Part shown: positions 1-9,527 of the stretch, piece by piece
How the letters are laid out: every line of letters starts with the position of its first letter
Numbering within the stretch: the stretch's first letter is position 1
Source of the DNA: Ceratothoa steindachneri
Lineage: Eukaryota; Arthropoda; Malacostraca; Isopoda; Cymothoidae
Direction: 5' to 3'
DNA: 64,000 nucleotides
Assembly: GCA_963969495.1 (NCBI GenBank)
Contig: OZ018318.1
Span: forward strand, 97,431,413 to 97,495,412
The notes under the pieces: generated by a model
Told to the model about the DNA's origin: nothing
Seen by the model: the letters and a program-made list of their open reading frames with translations, nothing else
Database searches by the model: none
Translations under genes and position numbers: made by a program

Positions 1-239
1 TTGGGGGATTATGGTTGTCATTGTTTAAGTTACAGAAAAAAGAATGAATGTTTTTCATTCTGACGAAAGAAGTATAGGGTCTTTTAACAAGGACGCTCAA
101 GCTTTGTCAGGCGATAGTGAATATGTTGTTAAAGTTACATCTATCAACTTTACTGTGTACTGTTTAGTAGTACTTGGCAAGTCACAATTAAAGGTTAGGG
201 CGTTGAACAGCCTGTGCAAACCATCAAATGTTATTATCA

Positions 240-875
240 AAATCAGTGCTCCGTTCGACAAACGTTCCGCGCATTACGTGATTTCTATCCTCGCCACAGG
301 GACGAGGCCCATTTTTGGATGAATGGATTTGTGATCAAGCACCACTTGCACCCAAATAAAGTCACTGTTTGGTGAGGATTTTCGTCTAACGGAATCATCG
401 GTCTGTATTTTTTTTTGAGAACGAAGATGGGATTGCCATAACCGTCAACGGCGAGACCTACAGATTGATTATAAGCAACTTCTTGTAGCTTCAACTGGAT
501 TATATGCCTGATATGGATACTGACGACATGTGGTTCCAACAAGACGGCGCTACGCGCCACATTGCGCACGCCACGATAGACAATTTGCACCAGCGATTTT
601 AGGGCAGGGTCATCTCACGTGGCGGTGACGTCAACTGGCCACCGAGATCATGCGATTTAACGCCAATAAACTACTTTCCTTGGGACTACCTTGAATTGCA
701 GGTCTATACGAATAATCGGCAAACAGTTGATGTCCTCAAAGTCAACATAACGAACACCTTCCAGCAAATTCAGCCAGATTTATGTGACAAAGTCATCGAA
801 AATTGGGCCTCCCGAATACGTTCCGCCAAGCAAAACCGTGGCGGACATTTGAAAGAGGTCATATTCTCCACTTAA
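240..875 (+). pseudogene. mariner-type transposase pseudogene (C-terminal two thirds)
   Basis: Read across several frames, this is the catalytic half of an IS630/Tc1/mariner transposase. I see DEAHFWMNGF at about 301-330 (first catalytic Asp), MWFQQDGATRH near 528-560 (second Asp), then NWPPRSCDLTP, and an ending KQNRGGHLKEVIFST followed by TAA at 873-875. Internal stops interrupt the frame, for example after KVTVW and before GRVISRGGD, so it is dead. The third catalytic position, expected as Asp in the LTPxD motif, reads Asn (LTPIN). The second Asp and that site are separated by about 41 residues, which resembles the DD41D (rosa-like) mariner group; that assignment is inference. No terminal inverted repeats were located. 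The N-terminal DNA-binding part is not recognisable upstream. Confidence 0.85.
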
Positions 876-1958
876 TTCCATAAAATGTACTTTCAAATTT
901 AAAATAAATTTAGTGCATATATCACACAGAACTTGTTTTATTTACATTTAAAAGTTTACATTTATAGTAATTGTACAGATTAAAGCGAAAAATTTAGCAA
1001 TAGATCGTGTTACTAAATATGTTTAAATAACATAACATAACATAACATAACATAATTTCAGCGTGGCTCTAAAATTTTATTAATATTAGAATTAAAAACG
1101 GGCGCGAACGTAACTTTAACCGTCTAAGGCCATTTCAAGATGGCGTCCTGGAAGAATTCTTGCATTGCAGAAGCGGGGTAAAATATTGTCCTTTTTTAAT
1201 TGATACTGGGTGATAGGCTACCTCTGCCATCAAAATATTACTCCTACGACAGTATTACAACGATACAAAGAAATATTAAAGTATTTAGCAGCCAAAATTC
1301 CCCCAAAAAACATGTGGTACACCAAAGAATAATCAATACAAACGTTTCAACATTATAAATGTCACCCAATAAACAAAAATTTCGACATATAAATGATACT
1401 CATATTTAATCTGCTGCACAATATCCTGCCCTACCTTCGATCAGCGTGCTGGAAAGTTTTCGACAATTGATGTTTTCTTGTCAAAGCCCGAACTTTCTCA
1501 CCCTCAGCAGGCTAAGCGGTGATTCGGTGTGACGTATTCTTGAGTCACGTTAATCCCATAAATTCAAACCTAAAATAAATAATAATAAATCTAACCTTCT
1601 CCGTTATATTATAAGAATAAAGACCATTTTTACTGAAGAAGTAGAAGCTGTCCTATTTGATGTTTTTTTGCCCTTTTACTTCAAGTGATATAGCTTAATG
1701 AGATATCCATACGTTTTCTGCCCACTTTAATCTACGTTTTTTTCTGGTTTACACTATATTGCTCGGCATTAAGGATGCTAACAATATCTTTAAACATTAA
1801 TGCAATTATTACAGATAATTTGGTTTCTTGGGCTATTGTCTTTCTCTATTACTACTCAAACCCTACACCTATGGTGTTCGCTTGGTCGGTCGGTCCCTGT
1901 TTTGCTTTTTTGTTGTTTTTGTGATAACATTGTAACTATTTGGCGGATTCTAACAAAC
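876..1958. other. AT-rich non-coding DNA with a short (CATAA)n array
   Basis: No gene is recognisable. The only structure is a perfect pentanucleotide microsatellite, (ATAAC)n, at about 1027-1055, roughly 150 bases downstream of the mariner stop codon. Confidence 0.6.
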
Positions 1959-2170
1959 TTCGAAACCCTTATGTTGTTTTACATTTTCTTCCGAATGATA
2001 CACATAAGTAGCAAAGTCCTTTCAAGGTTAGCTAGGAAATTACTTGGCAATAACATGAAAAATATTCGGTTTATTCCTTTGAAATTTGACACCCTTATGC
2101 TGTTTGACATTCTCTTTCGAATGATATGATTGGCATGGTCCTCCCAAGTTTAGTTCGGAAATTATTGAAA
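1959..2170 (+). repeat. diverged tandem duplication, period about 128 bp
   Basis: The block starting CGAAACCCTTATGTTGTTTT (1959) recurs as TTGACACCCTTATGCTGTTT (2087), and the similarity continues for about 80 bases through GAATGATA and the GGAAATTA end of each copy. The upstream GGTCGGTCGGTCCCTGTTTT and GTGATAACATTGTAACTATT phrases resemble a common arthropod interspersed repeat; this resemblance is from memory. No coding meaning is evident. Confidence 0.55.
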
Positions 2171-2779
2171 CGTTTGAAGGTCGTAAAGTCATAAATCAGA
2201 ATAAGTGAGAGCACGTGACTTTGGTCAGCAGACCTTGTTAAGAGATGACACAAGCTCTGTAAATAAATCTCTTATAATCATTATTAGGCGGATTCAATAC
2301 TGTTTAATGGGCAAATCATATCAAAAAGAAGTACGTCAAGTAATTCAATGGCAGCAATATTAAGTCTCACGCAGGGGTTAAAAAATTAAAAACTAACCAA
2401 AAATCCTAGATATCTAGGAAGAGGCGGTATCAGAACCAGATAACTTTTACTAACCATCTAATTTGAAGAGAATTTTTTATTTCATTTTAGTCTGTTAATG
2501 CACACAATTTGATTGATTAATTTTCCCCTGGTCTTCCATTCTCTACTTTCCCGTTGCCTGCATGATTGAGGAGTGTCACTTATCACCTTGTCTCAACTAT
2601 CCGAATCAATGAAAAATACATAATTGAGGACTGTGGAGGATGAAAGTTTAAGGAATGGCTCACACTGGATATAAAACTCTAGAAAACTGGGCCAAATCCT
2701 CGAACTAGAAGTCATTTTAATCACGGAATATAGAATCTATTTGGAAAAAACTATAATAAATATCCTAAACTACAAAAAC
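2171..2779. other. intergenic, nothing recognised
   Basis: AT-rich sequence with stops in all frames. No repeat, RNA gene or transposon end was recognised. Confidence 0.5.
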
Positions 2780-3500
2780 AAATCCAAAATCTGCTCGCGG
2801 AAGAGCTTCAAAGGAGAGGCAATCGCACAACCTAAATGATATATTTGATTAGTCTCTTACATGGCAGGTGAATTTTAATCTTAATACTCGTAAATGCAAC
2901 GGTATGCAAATTGCCTCTCGAAATGGAAACTTTGAATATAGGTTAGTCGGTCTCAGATGATGAATATGTCAAAAGAACGTGATTTCGGTTTATTACTTTC
3001 GAGGTATTTTAAATTTTCGAAAACTACGTCAGCACAAATAAAAACAAACATAACAATTTGTTTTATGGCGGAAAATTTCTAATATACATAAGAGTATTAG
3101 AGAAATAGAAGTTGCATTATTCAAATCACTTGTGCATGTAAAGGTAAGTTTTGCTCTCCCTATCTGCAAAAGTAAATCGAGTATGTTGAGTTAGTAAAGC
3201 AAAGGGCGACAAGGCTCATTCTGAAACTGCAAAATAAACCTTATGTAGACAAACTTACAAAATTGGAAATACTCTGGCTTCGAGATAGCTGCCTTAGTTG
3301 CAAATTGATAGAAGTCTTTAAAATTATGAATGGTTTCGATACTATCTAGTTTGATTCACAGTTTGAACTCACTGAAATTAGTACAGGAACAAATTCCAAA
3401 AAATGAAATCGTCGATTTATCAGAGGAATATATTGGGAACCTTTTCACTTATAAAATCGTATCAATTTTAACTTAAGGAATGCACTTTCAGTAAGATCAT
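2780..3500 (+). pseudogene. 5'-truncated CR1-like LINE, RT C-terminal region
   Basis: Plus-strand fragments match the end of a CR1/Jockey-type LINE polyprotein. FNLNTRKCNGMQIASRNG near 2873-2930 fits the conserved FNxNKCKVMHIG stretch after the RT fingers/palm. At 3190-3350 the frame reads AKQRATRLILKLQNKPYVDK, then IEVFKIMNGFD, the usual C-terminal signature of these LINEs. Stops and shifts separate the pieces. The RT active site is missing, so the copy is truncated at its 5' side, as expected for incomplete target-primed reverse transcription. Its 3' end faces the 3' end of the minus-strand LINE next door. Confidence 0.75.
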
Positions 3501-3844
3501 TAGGTACCCTTTCGAGTAATGAGACCTTCCGTGGTTACAATGACTTAGGTGATGGCGATCTTAGGTTCAAGTATGAGAAACTTTTGTGGAGGCAGTCTGA
3601 ATTGTTCTTCCTTCCTTTAGTCAGTCGGGTCTTGAAGATGCTCACCTTATTTGCACTAATAGGTCTAGCGTTAGCTGGTTCCAGTGCTTCGTTGCACGGC
3701 ATATTAAAATATTTTCACTGGGTCTAGCTTCGTATTGTATCTAGAGTTTGAAGCTATGTCCCCGATTATTTGTGTTTAGTACGGGTTGTATAAACATCCT
3801 TCCACACTCACCGCAGGGTGCTGGGTTAAACTCCTCTGAACCCA

Positions 3845-4264
3845 GAGTCAGTTTATCAGTTTGAACATTTGGATCATGTCAGCTCTCTGTCATCTGAATT
3901 CTAGAGTTAGTAGCTCAAGTCTTAAGAATCGTTCTTTATACGATTTCTCTGAGAGGCCTGTAACCAATCTCGTTGTACGACGTTGGACATATTCTAGTGC
4001 GTCTTTATCCCTCTTCAGCTTTGGTGACCAGATGAATGATGCATACTATAGGATTAGGCGTAGCAGTAATTTGTTCAGAGCAAGGAATGAGGTTGGGCCT
4101 AGAGCTTTAAAAGTATGCTTGATGGCACCGAGAACACTGTTGAGTTTATTTTCTTGGGTTCGGATTTGCTTATAGAATGCCAACCCCGAATCCAAAATCA
4201 CCCCTAGGTCTTTTTCCTCCAAGTTTGTCATTAGGTGGTGGAGTGTATTGTCCTGTAGTAGCAT
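3845..4264 (-). pseudogene. LINE C-terminal domain remnant
   Basis: The frame at 4264-4046 reads LEEKDLGVILDSGLAFYKQI and LNSVLGAIKHTF, typical of the region just after RT in CR1-like LINEs. It continues past one stop as YASFIWSPKLKRDKDALEYV, QRRTTRLVTGLSEKSYKER and ADMIQMFKLIN. This is the best preserved part of the element. Confidence 0.85.
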
Positions 4265-5660
4265 TATGTACTCCTCCCCTAGTTTAATATGCCTAGATGC
4301 ATTGTTTTACATTTGGTTGGGTTGAGCTTCATTTTCATATTCTTAGCTCAACCTAAAAATGTTTAAGGTCCTGCGTATAGCAATGTGGGGTTGTGTAGGT
4401 TGTCTGCTAGCTCGTTCACGAACAGTATGAATAAAAGAAGTGCAAGGACCAATCCTTGCGGGACACGACTAATTAAACTCACACTATCTGAGATCAACCC
4501 ATCGATCTTTACAGCTTGCTTACATCCTGCTAGCAAATTTTGTATCTACTGTTTGAACGTTCCTGTGATGCAAACACTGGAAGCTTTGCCATGAGGCGTG
4601 CATGTGGCAGAATGTCGACCGCCACGGCATAATCTAAGAATAAAATGTCAATCAGCAATCCGTGTCATAGAGCTTCTGTCCAGTGTCTTAGTGCCTCCAG
4701 CAGGTAGGTAACTATCGATCTCCATGAAAGAAAACCATGTTGTAGATTTGTAAGCAAGTGTTTCTCCCCCAGGTGTTGCAGAATGATGTTTAAAGGATTC
4801 TCTCAATGAGTTTACATATTACTAAAGTTAATGAGATTGGCCGGTAATTTATAGGTAGGGACTTGTGTCCTTTCTTGTATATTTGTGTGATTTCTGCACA
4901 CCTCCATTGCTTTGGGATTTCTCCTGTGTTCAGGCTCTTTTTAAAGCGAATGGTTAAAGGCAATGTGAGAACTTCGGCTAACTCCTTGAGTATTCGGGCG
5001 TTTATTCCATTAGGGCCATGTGACTTGTTTGTTTTAATGGCTTGTAGTTTCTTGAGGACTTGTTCTTCGAAAATTGCTAAGGTTTTATCGGAGTGTCGCT
5101 CCGTGGTTCCAGCGATGCGATGTGTTGTGTAACTTCTTAGGTAAATACTATACTGTAGTGTCTATTCAGAACATTTGCCTTCCCACCATCAGTTTTAGCA
5201 TGCTGGCCTAGTTTGTTTTGTAGGTTTGAGATATTGTTCTTCACAGCCCTTCTATTATTGACATAGTTTCAAAATGTTTGTGTGTTGTGTGAAGATTCTT
5301 GAGCTAGCCTGGTTTCAAAGTCCTTCCGAACTATTCTATTTGCATGCGTTGCCTCATTCCTAGCAGTGATATACCGCTGGTAGTCGATGTTGTCATTACT
5401 GTTCAGATATCTGAACAGAGATTTCTCTTGTGTTTTGTTTTCAAATAAGCTATTCGTGTCATATATAAGGGTTGCATTTGTAGTCACTGGTTTGATGTCT
5501 CCTCATTGAAACGTGTTTGATTACAGCATCTGTTATGTTTTTCTCAATTATGTATGTCATTTCCTGTGGCATTAGCCCTGTCAGCTCTCTTTCCCAGCCA
5601 ATGCGAAGTGTGTTCTTCATGCTTTTGTAATCAACTCTATTATAGTTCGAAGTCATTTTG
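4265..5660 (-). pseudogene. LINE reverse transcriptase remnant
   Basis: The minus strand first shows the pre-RT linker: NYNRVDYKSMKNTLRI and YQRYITARNEATHANRIVRK. It then reads GPNGINARILKELAEVL, SLNTGEIPK and a garbled IYKKGHKSLP/YRPISL region near 4810-4880. HGFLSWRSIVTYLLEALRHW at about 4680-4740 fits the HGF..RSC.T.L motif, and LDYAVAVDILPHARLMAKL fits the D..KAFD..H..L motif. The FADD active-site region near 4390-4420 now reads LLYAGP-like. Several frameshifts are needed, so this is a fossil. Confidence 0.75.
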
Positions 5661-5689
5661 TTCGTTGGTGGAGAGCTTGCTAGTCTGGA

Positions 5690-6245
5690 TAGATAAGAGT
5701 CCTGGTCACATTTAACAAATTTGAATTGGGGCTACCTGCGTTCACTATAGCTGGCAGCTATAGTGCAGGAGTTCATGTGATGCCAGAGTGATTGAAGTTC
5801 CCTGCTATCAACTTGTGTGAGCAAGTAGTATTAGCTGCCTAGGCTACGGTGTCATGTAGACTATTATCATATTGTATTGGGATTTCTGGGCTGCCACTAC
5901 GGTAAACACCTTCAGTTAACAATTCGGCGTTTCTTGAGCCTTTAACCTTTATCCATACTAAGTCGTTATGAATTTTTGTTACTGTAGGAGTTATTTGTTT
6001 GCTTTTGAGAGTACTACGCACGTAGGCACTAACACCTATTGTGTTTGTTGCATATAAGTCACTGGTATATAGTTTGTATCCTAGAATAATACTTGTTGCT
6101 ATATCCGGTATTTGCCCAATCTTGGGTTTTATTTCACTGAATAGTATTATATGGTAGTTTTCATTCCTGGTCAGTGCTGTAAACTCTTAATACTTACTGA
6201 CTACAGAGTTGTCTACATTTGTGTAATAGACTCGGAGTTGCTAAC
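5690..6245 (-). pseudogene. LINE endonuclease domain remnant
   Basis: Minus-strand text begins RVYYTNVDNSVVSKY, a degenerate version of the CR1 endonuclease start (YYTNADGLxNK). It continues with ENYHIILFSEIKPKIGQ (the conserved catalytic Glu lies in the ITE/SEIK region), TIGVSAYV, DLVWIKVKGSRNAE and VYRSGSP (YRPP region). At 5770-5810 the reading KLIAGNFNHSGI corresponds to the GDFN motif. Stops at several points show the domain is dead. Confidence 0.75.
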
Positions 6246-6879
6246 CTGTGTTATTTTCTCCCTCTTCGTATGGCCCATATTCGCGTTGGTTGGTTTTTCC
6301 TTATTTCCTGTAATTTTATATACGGTTTTTTTACTCCTCCTGTTATTCTTTCATCAAGTCAGTTCTTATATACACTAGGTTTTATATGTCGTTGCTGATA
6401 TGGTGCGGTTGCTTGGCGATGTCTAAGAATTGCATTTTCTCAGCTAAACTGTCAAATTTAACCAAGGATCATCGAGATCTTTTGTTCATGTTATTACCTA
6501 GCCTGACAGTCTCTGTTATATTTGCATTGATCCTGAATTCTTTCTTGATCATGGTCATAATAGTATCTTTACCAGTCTCTTTGTTTTTAACCTCAGGTGT
6601 GTTAAATATGAAAAGGTTCATCTTTTTCTTCAGTAGCTTTAAGGTTCCATTAGGTTTTGTCTAAGCTGTGTCACACTATCATCTTTTGGGTTAATATGAT
6701 CTTATTTATTTTGCACAAGGCCTATTTTAGTTGTGAACGGTGCTCGAATTCCAGATTTAATTTTAAATATCTCCTCCTTTAACAACTCCATAGTATCATT
6801 CTGGACAAAAGTGTGTATTTGTGCATTACATGAGAACTTATACAGGTTTAAAGTTTACTTCTTTTACTCTTAATTTCGA

Positions 6880-7260
6880 TTATTTCTTACTTTCTTTTTA
6901 TTTTTTAAATCCTTAATTTTGTTCTTCACTTCAGCTATTGACTCCACAACACTCTGCATTATGTTTCCTAGTTCAACTTGCACAACGAGTGTTTCTTCAT
7001 TTTATTTCTCCATTCTCTTATTTTTATTGTGTACCTTACCACTACCTCTACTGCAGCGTTAAAATTTACGAGTAATTTGCCCTCCATTCTCCATAATATA
7101 GTTGTACACTGGCTCTGGTATATCTTCACATATTGCATGGAACCACAGCTCTCAGGTCTCACAGCAGATTTCCATATCATCATCGTATACATCAACACTG
7201 CATATTCCACACCTATCTGTATTGTCCCCTGCTGCGGCGACGTCATCTAACTTTTTTACA
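6880..7260 (-). pseudogene. LINE ORF1 remnant with PHD-like zinc finger
   Basis: Minus-strand reading gives CGICSVDVYDDDMEICCET, a stop, then ELWFHAICEDIPEPVYNYI. The Cys-x2-Cys, the Cys-Cys pair and WFHxxC match a C4HC3 PHD finger, as found in ORF1 proteins of some CR1-like LINEs. The stop (plus-strand TCA at 7152-7154) falls exactly where the fourth zinc-binding Cys should be, so a Cys codon probably became TGA. A second stop replaces the first Cys of the last pair (next to RCSRGSGK). After it comes a Lys/Glu-rich segment (around 6880-7000) that may have been a coiled coil. The role of such ORF1 fingers is presumably chaperoning or targeting of the LINE RNP, which is an inference. Confidence 0.7.
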
Positions 7261-8240
7261 TTTTCCTTTCTTTCTCCACTTTCCTAACCTTTCCTCTACT
7301 TTTCATTTTTTTCCGTATTGCTTCTAGATCCTATTGAATTTGTATACGCAGGCAAATGAAATATTTTCGCAATAATCATAGGGAAACCATGGAGACACCA
7401 CAGACACGTCCATCCTCCACCAGCAAATCTAGTTCAAGCAAATCTTTTACAAATAAATTAGATGACTAACTTTCACTTATCAAAACAATAAATAAAACAC
7501 TAAAGATCCATCTAGGCCCCCTTTACCCTACCTTCTACATTCTTTTACTATTCGCCTAAGATTGGATATAAGTGTCTTTGATTCTAAAAATTCTAAAAAC
7601 ATCTGTAGGAGTAGACGACTTATTAGTTTCCATCCAATTAACGCATATTGTAGCAAGACGAATTATTGCACCAGTTAATTAACCACTAGTGTATATCAAT
7701 GTTATTTTTCATCAACAATTTCATAGCTCTTATTGCAGAGTGGCTGGTTCAGTTATACTAGAAAATGAACAAACTTGGAGTAGTTGCTGAGAAAAAATAA
7801 ACACCGGAGGCTACCCTCAAGGAGATGAAAGAAGATATCCAAACGATGACCTGATGCCGAATATCCGAGAACTGTAATATTGATCTTACAAACCATTTCA
7901 TAAAAAAGGGCGGAGTAGATGAGGAGGATCAATTGTGAGTGCAACCATATACAATTCGTTGAGGAGAGTTGATAATAAGTAATTGAAGTATAAAATAAGG
8001 GAGTAGCATCAAAAATATGTAAATCCATAATTTGGGGGCTGGTCGGAAAGTATATCTTTAGGATGGTAAATAATCTGAGAAGTTCCTAGAGATTCTGGAG
8101 ATTCTGAGGAAGGGATTTATAGAATACTTGAATAAAGTAAACTCAATATTTTACATGAGAACGAAAAAATATTTGCGCAGGACTTCAAAGGCTAAGGATA
8201 TCAAGCTAAACTAGATCATAGAACTCACACATCCGTCGTT
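7261..8240. other. AT-rich interval, nothing recognised
   Basis: Beyond the 5' end of the minus-strand LINE I see no gene or named repeat. All reading frames are short. The left part may still belong to the LINE 5' UTR. Confidence 0.45.
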
Positions 8241-9500
8241 GGGAATAAAGAAAACACTTTTCTTTCTTATATTGTGTATAAAGTCATGGGCAAGAGTTTT
8301 GAGACTACTCTACTTTTTCATATTAGAATTCAAGCGATACTTCGTATTCTTTTTTACAAAAAGAACTTGCTTCCACAGGCACTCCTTCGTCGTGTGGCTT
8401 ACGGCCTATTTGATATTCTGAACCGCTTTTTTTAATCCCCTTTATAGACTATTTATTTTAACACCCTGAACACCTTTTTCAACATAGATACCTAAAACAT
8501 TTTTTAAAAGTTATTTCACCGTTTATTATATTGTCTTTATCCCTTGAAGATTTATTTATATTTCACCCGGTTTGATATATAGAAAAACCTTCGTTAGATC
8601 TCTTTTTTTTCATCTAAATCTGTTTCATATACGAAATGATAGTAAAAAAGCGACAAAACCTAATTTTAATACATTTTTGAACTTCACGATTTGTGTTTTC
8701 TTCATTCCAAATCATTCGATAATTATATTTATTTTTTCTGAACTCTTAGAAAGAACTTTGATAAAAGCTCGAAACATACAAAAAACAGCACTGCGAAAAA
8801 AAGTTTCAAATAAACCTAAACAGAAGGAGTTTGCGCTTCGCTGTAAGACCTTTGGTTTGTGTCCTACGGCCTAGCATGATTCTTTTTATTTCTCCATCTA
8901 AATTTGCTCTAATAATTCCATGCCAAAATTTTAAATTTTTTTCTGAATTTCACCATTTGTAATTCTATTAGTTATAAAAAATCACAAAAATTCGAAACTT
9001 ATATTTATTTCTGAACTTCACCATTTTTTTCTATTATAAAGGAATTATTAGAAATAACTTTGATACCAAATTGAAATATACTTAAGTGACAACCGAACTA
9101 AAAGAAAAATTTTTATACAAACCTTCAAAAAATCTCGTTCTTAAAATATAGGGTTATGGCTTCGTTACTTAGATTAAATTTTGAAATCTAAAAAAAAGCA
9201 ACCATGGTTACATTGTTATAAATTTTATGGAATATACAAAAAAAAAGCAGCCATCGTTAATTTTTCAAAAATTTTCTAAACTTCACCAATTGCTTAAATT
9301 TTAATGAATACTAAAGCATTGGATAATCATATATTTTTTTCTGAACTTAACCATTTTGTATTTTCAAACTCTACACAAATTCCTAGAAAATATTACCTTG
9401 ATAGATATTTAAAATATACTTGCATAAGTCATTACCAAACTAAGATGAAATTATTATTCAAAAACTCAAATAAATCCCCTTCTTAAATTATAGAGTTAGT
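8241..9500. repeat. decayed tandem repeat, period about 330 bp
   Basis: Several phrases recur at about 330-bp spacing. CTGAACTTCACCATTT-like words occur near 8676, 9012 and 9340 (a second phase at 8941 and 9278). AGAAATAACTTTGATA-like words occur near 8752, 9049 and 9384. TTCTTAAAATATAGGGTTA-like words occur near 9137 and 9482. Copies are heavily diverged and contain indels. About three to four units fit; no coding potential is evident. Confidence 0.5.
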
Positions 9501-9527
9501 GATGATGATGATGATGATGATGCTGAT
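9497..9527 (+). repeat. (GAT)n microsatellite
   Basis: About eight tandem GAT units, ending in GCTGATC. Confidence 0.9.

Larger units (their letters stand above)
3560..7260 (-). mobile_element. near full-length degenerate CR1-like LINE
   Basis: In minus-strand order the segment holds a PHD-type ORF1 (7260-6880), a basic linker, an AP-type endonuclease (6245-5690), RT (5660-4265) and the C-terminal domain (4264-3845). All parts are in the expected order and spacing for a CR1-group non-LTR retrotransposon, but each is interrupted by stops and frameshifts. The total of about 3.7 kb is close to full length. The 3' end lies near 3560. I saw no clear tail repeat or target-site duplication. Confidence 0.8.

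Noticed and set aside
3861..4175. Plus-strand 104-codon frame
   Set aside because: It is the antisense shadow of the minus-strand LINE C-terminal region.
8241..9527. CRISPR array or true satellite
   Set aside because: The repeated words are diverged and irregular, units are far too long for CRISPR, and the sequence is eukaryotic.
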